In this document: piece after piece, positions 6,705 to 7,685 of the stretch
Position numbering within the stretch: position 1 is the first letter of the stretch
Layout: the number at the start of each line of letters is the position of its first letter
From: Lentimicrobium sp.
GTDB lineage: Bacteria; Bacteroidota; Bacteroidia; Bacteroidales; Lentimicrobiaceae
Direction of reading: 5' to 3'
Assembly (NCBI GenBank): GCA_013336205.1
Contig: JAAXUD010000113.1
Span: forward strand, 1-7,685
Length of the DNA stretch: 7,685 bases
The notes under the pieces: generated by a model
What the model was told of the DNA's origin: nothing
Seen by the model: only the letters and a program-made list of their open reading frames with translations
The model's database searches: none
Translations under genes and position numbers: made by a program

Positions 6705-7685
6705 ATGAAAAGAAATTACTGGCTTACAATGATTTTGATTACCCTGGCAATAAATGTTTCCGGGCGCGAAATAACCTTGAATGAAGCCGGCGCTGTTGCC
6801 CGGGCTTTCATGCATCAAAGTTTAAGCCTGAAACATTCGGTTGATTTTTCAACAGTGAGTACCTCAGGAATTCTTCAAATTCATGCCGGAAACACAGGTA
6901 TTTACGCTGTCAACCTCAGCAATGGAGGATTTGTGCTGGTGGCTGGTACTGATGCTTCTGTTCCTGTATTGGGCTATTCGTTCGAGGGAATCTTTACCGG
7001 TGAATCGATGCCATCGTCTTTTGAAGCATGGTTGGAAGGTTATAAGCTGCAACTCAGCGACCTGGCAATGCGCAATGTTCAGCCAACGGCCGGTATTCAG
7101 CAAAAATGGGAAGGCTTGTTAAATTACAATCCCAATCAGGCGAATAACCGCAGTATACTTGAGGTTAGCCCATTGTTGTCAACAACCTGGGATCAGGGCG
7201 CCCGCTATAACGAACTTTGTCCTGAAGCCACTGGTGGACCTGGCGGACGTGTTTGGGCCGGTTGTGTGGCAACAGCCATGTCGCAGGTAATCAACTACTG
7301 GCGCTATCCGCTTCAGGGCACAGGCTCACATGGATATTATTCCGACTATGGTTATCTCTCTGTAAATTTCGGAGAATCCACCTACGATTATAACCAGATG
7401 AATCCAAATATCGCCGGGGAATCGAATTACGAAATGGCTGAAATTCAATATCACTGCGGAGTAGCAGTGGATATGATGTACTCACCCAATGGCTCGGGAG
7501 CTTACAGCACAGATGCAGTAGAATCTTTACAGAATTATTTCGGATATTCTGACCAGATCTCACTTGAGTATAAAGATGAATATTCCGATAGTGAATGGGC
7601 TGCACTCCTGATGCAGAATCTGGACAATGGCTGGCCAATGTACTATCATGGTTTCGGTTCAGGTGGACATGCCTTTAATGTTGAC
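6705..7685 (+). CDS. Second C10 cysteine protease, 3' end cut by window edge
   Basis: The frame is open for 327 codons from the ATG to the last base, so the gene is partial only because the window ends. The product is a secreted streptopain-family cysteine protease and a paralog of the gene just upstream. A signal peptide covers about residues 1-20 (ending NVSG). The C10 prodomain (about 21-150) has the blocks AGAVARAF and GGFVLVAGTD. The catalytic domain starts near 152: Gln164 in TWDQG is the oxyanion-hole residue, Cys187 in AGCVATAM the nucleophile, and His322 in GGHAFNVD the catalytic base. Blocks shared with the upstream protein include GGPGG/SGPGG before the Cys, QYxCGVAV, and NYFGYS. 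The ATG is fixed by an in-frame TGA at 6690-6692 with no ATG, GTG or TTG between. By analogy to its neighbour it probably continues into accessory domains and a T9SS signal, but none of that is visible here. Confidence 0.93.
   Translation, partial: MKRNYWLTMILITLAINVSGREITLNEAGAVARAFMHQSLSLKHSVDFSTVSTSGILQIHAGNTGIYAVNLSNGGFVLVAGTDASVPVLGYSFEGIFTGESMPSSFEAWLEGYKLQLSDLAMRNVQPTAGIQQKWEGLLNYNPNQANNRSILEVSPLLSTTWDQGARYNELCPEATGGPGGRVWAGCVATAMSQVINYWRYPLQGTGSHGYYSDYGYLSVNFGESTYDYNQMNPNIAGESNYEMAEIQYHCGVAVDMMYSPNGSGAYSTDAVESLQNYFGYSDQISLEYKDEYSDSEWAALLMQNLDNGWPMYYHGFGSGGHAFNVD

Noticed and set aside
6864..7122. Overlapping open frames on both strands inside the second C10 gene
   Set aside because: Both are shadows of the real frame, which encodes the C10 prodomain with conserved blocks.
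7291..7638. Open frame of 115 codons on the minus strand
   Set aside because: It lies wholly antisense to the catalytic domain of the second C10 protease, whose frame is supported by strong family motifs. Its translation has no recognisable features.

Overview
The window looks like chromosomal DNA from a member of the Bacteroidota, probably a Bacteroidales-like or related free-living or gut lineage. Four things point there. Two long secreted proteins end in a type A sorting domain of the type IX secretion system (T9SS), which is essentially restricted to this phylum. Start codons lack Shine-Dalgarno sequences. TAnnTTTG boxes, matching the Bacteroidota -7 promoter element, lie upstream of the genes. 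The base composition is moderately AT-rich. The genus cannot be named from the sequence.

Layout, left to right. Positions 1-56 hold a degenerate array of eight 7-bp units directly after the end of the first gene. On the minus strand, 63-1325 encodes imidazolonepropionase (hutI), a cytoplasmic enzyme of histidine breakdown. A 369-bp divergent intergenic region (1326-1694) follows, with candidate promoters in both directions. Three plus-strand genes for exported proteases come next: a thermitase-like S8 subtilase with two PKD-like domains, a MAM/jelly-roll-like region and a T9SS signal (1695-4382); a C10 (streptopain/SpeB-type) cysteine protease with two CUB domains and a T9SS signal (ATG at 4482, stop at 6602); and a second C10 protease that starts at 6705 and is cut by the right edge of the window after 327 codons, past its catalytic Cys and His.

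The three protease genes are not a simple operon. A strong intrinsic terminator lies after each of the first two, and a TAnnTTTG box follows within about 30 bp of each hairpin, so each gene appears to be its own transcription unit. The two C10 genes are diverged tandem paralogs. Together the proteases would form a secreted or surface-attached set for degrading extracellular protein. hutI could use histidine released this way, but a functional link is only inferred.

I see no RNA genes, insertion sequences, CRISPR arrays or phage features, and no evidence for a wholly new system. The most notable items are the C10-CUB-CUB-T9SS architecture, the heptamer array, and the tight terminator/promoter junctions.
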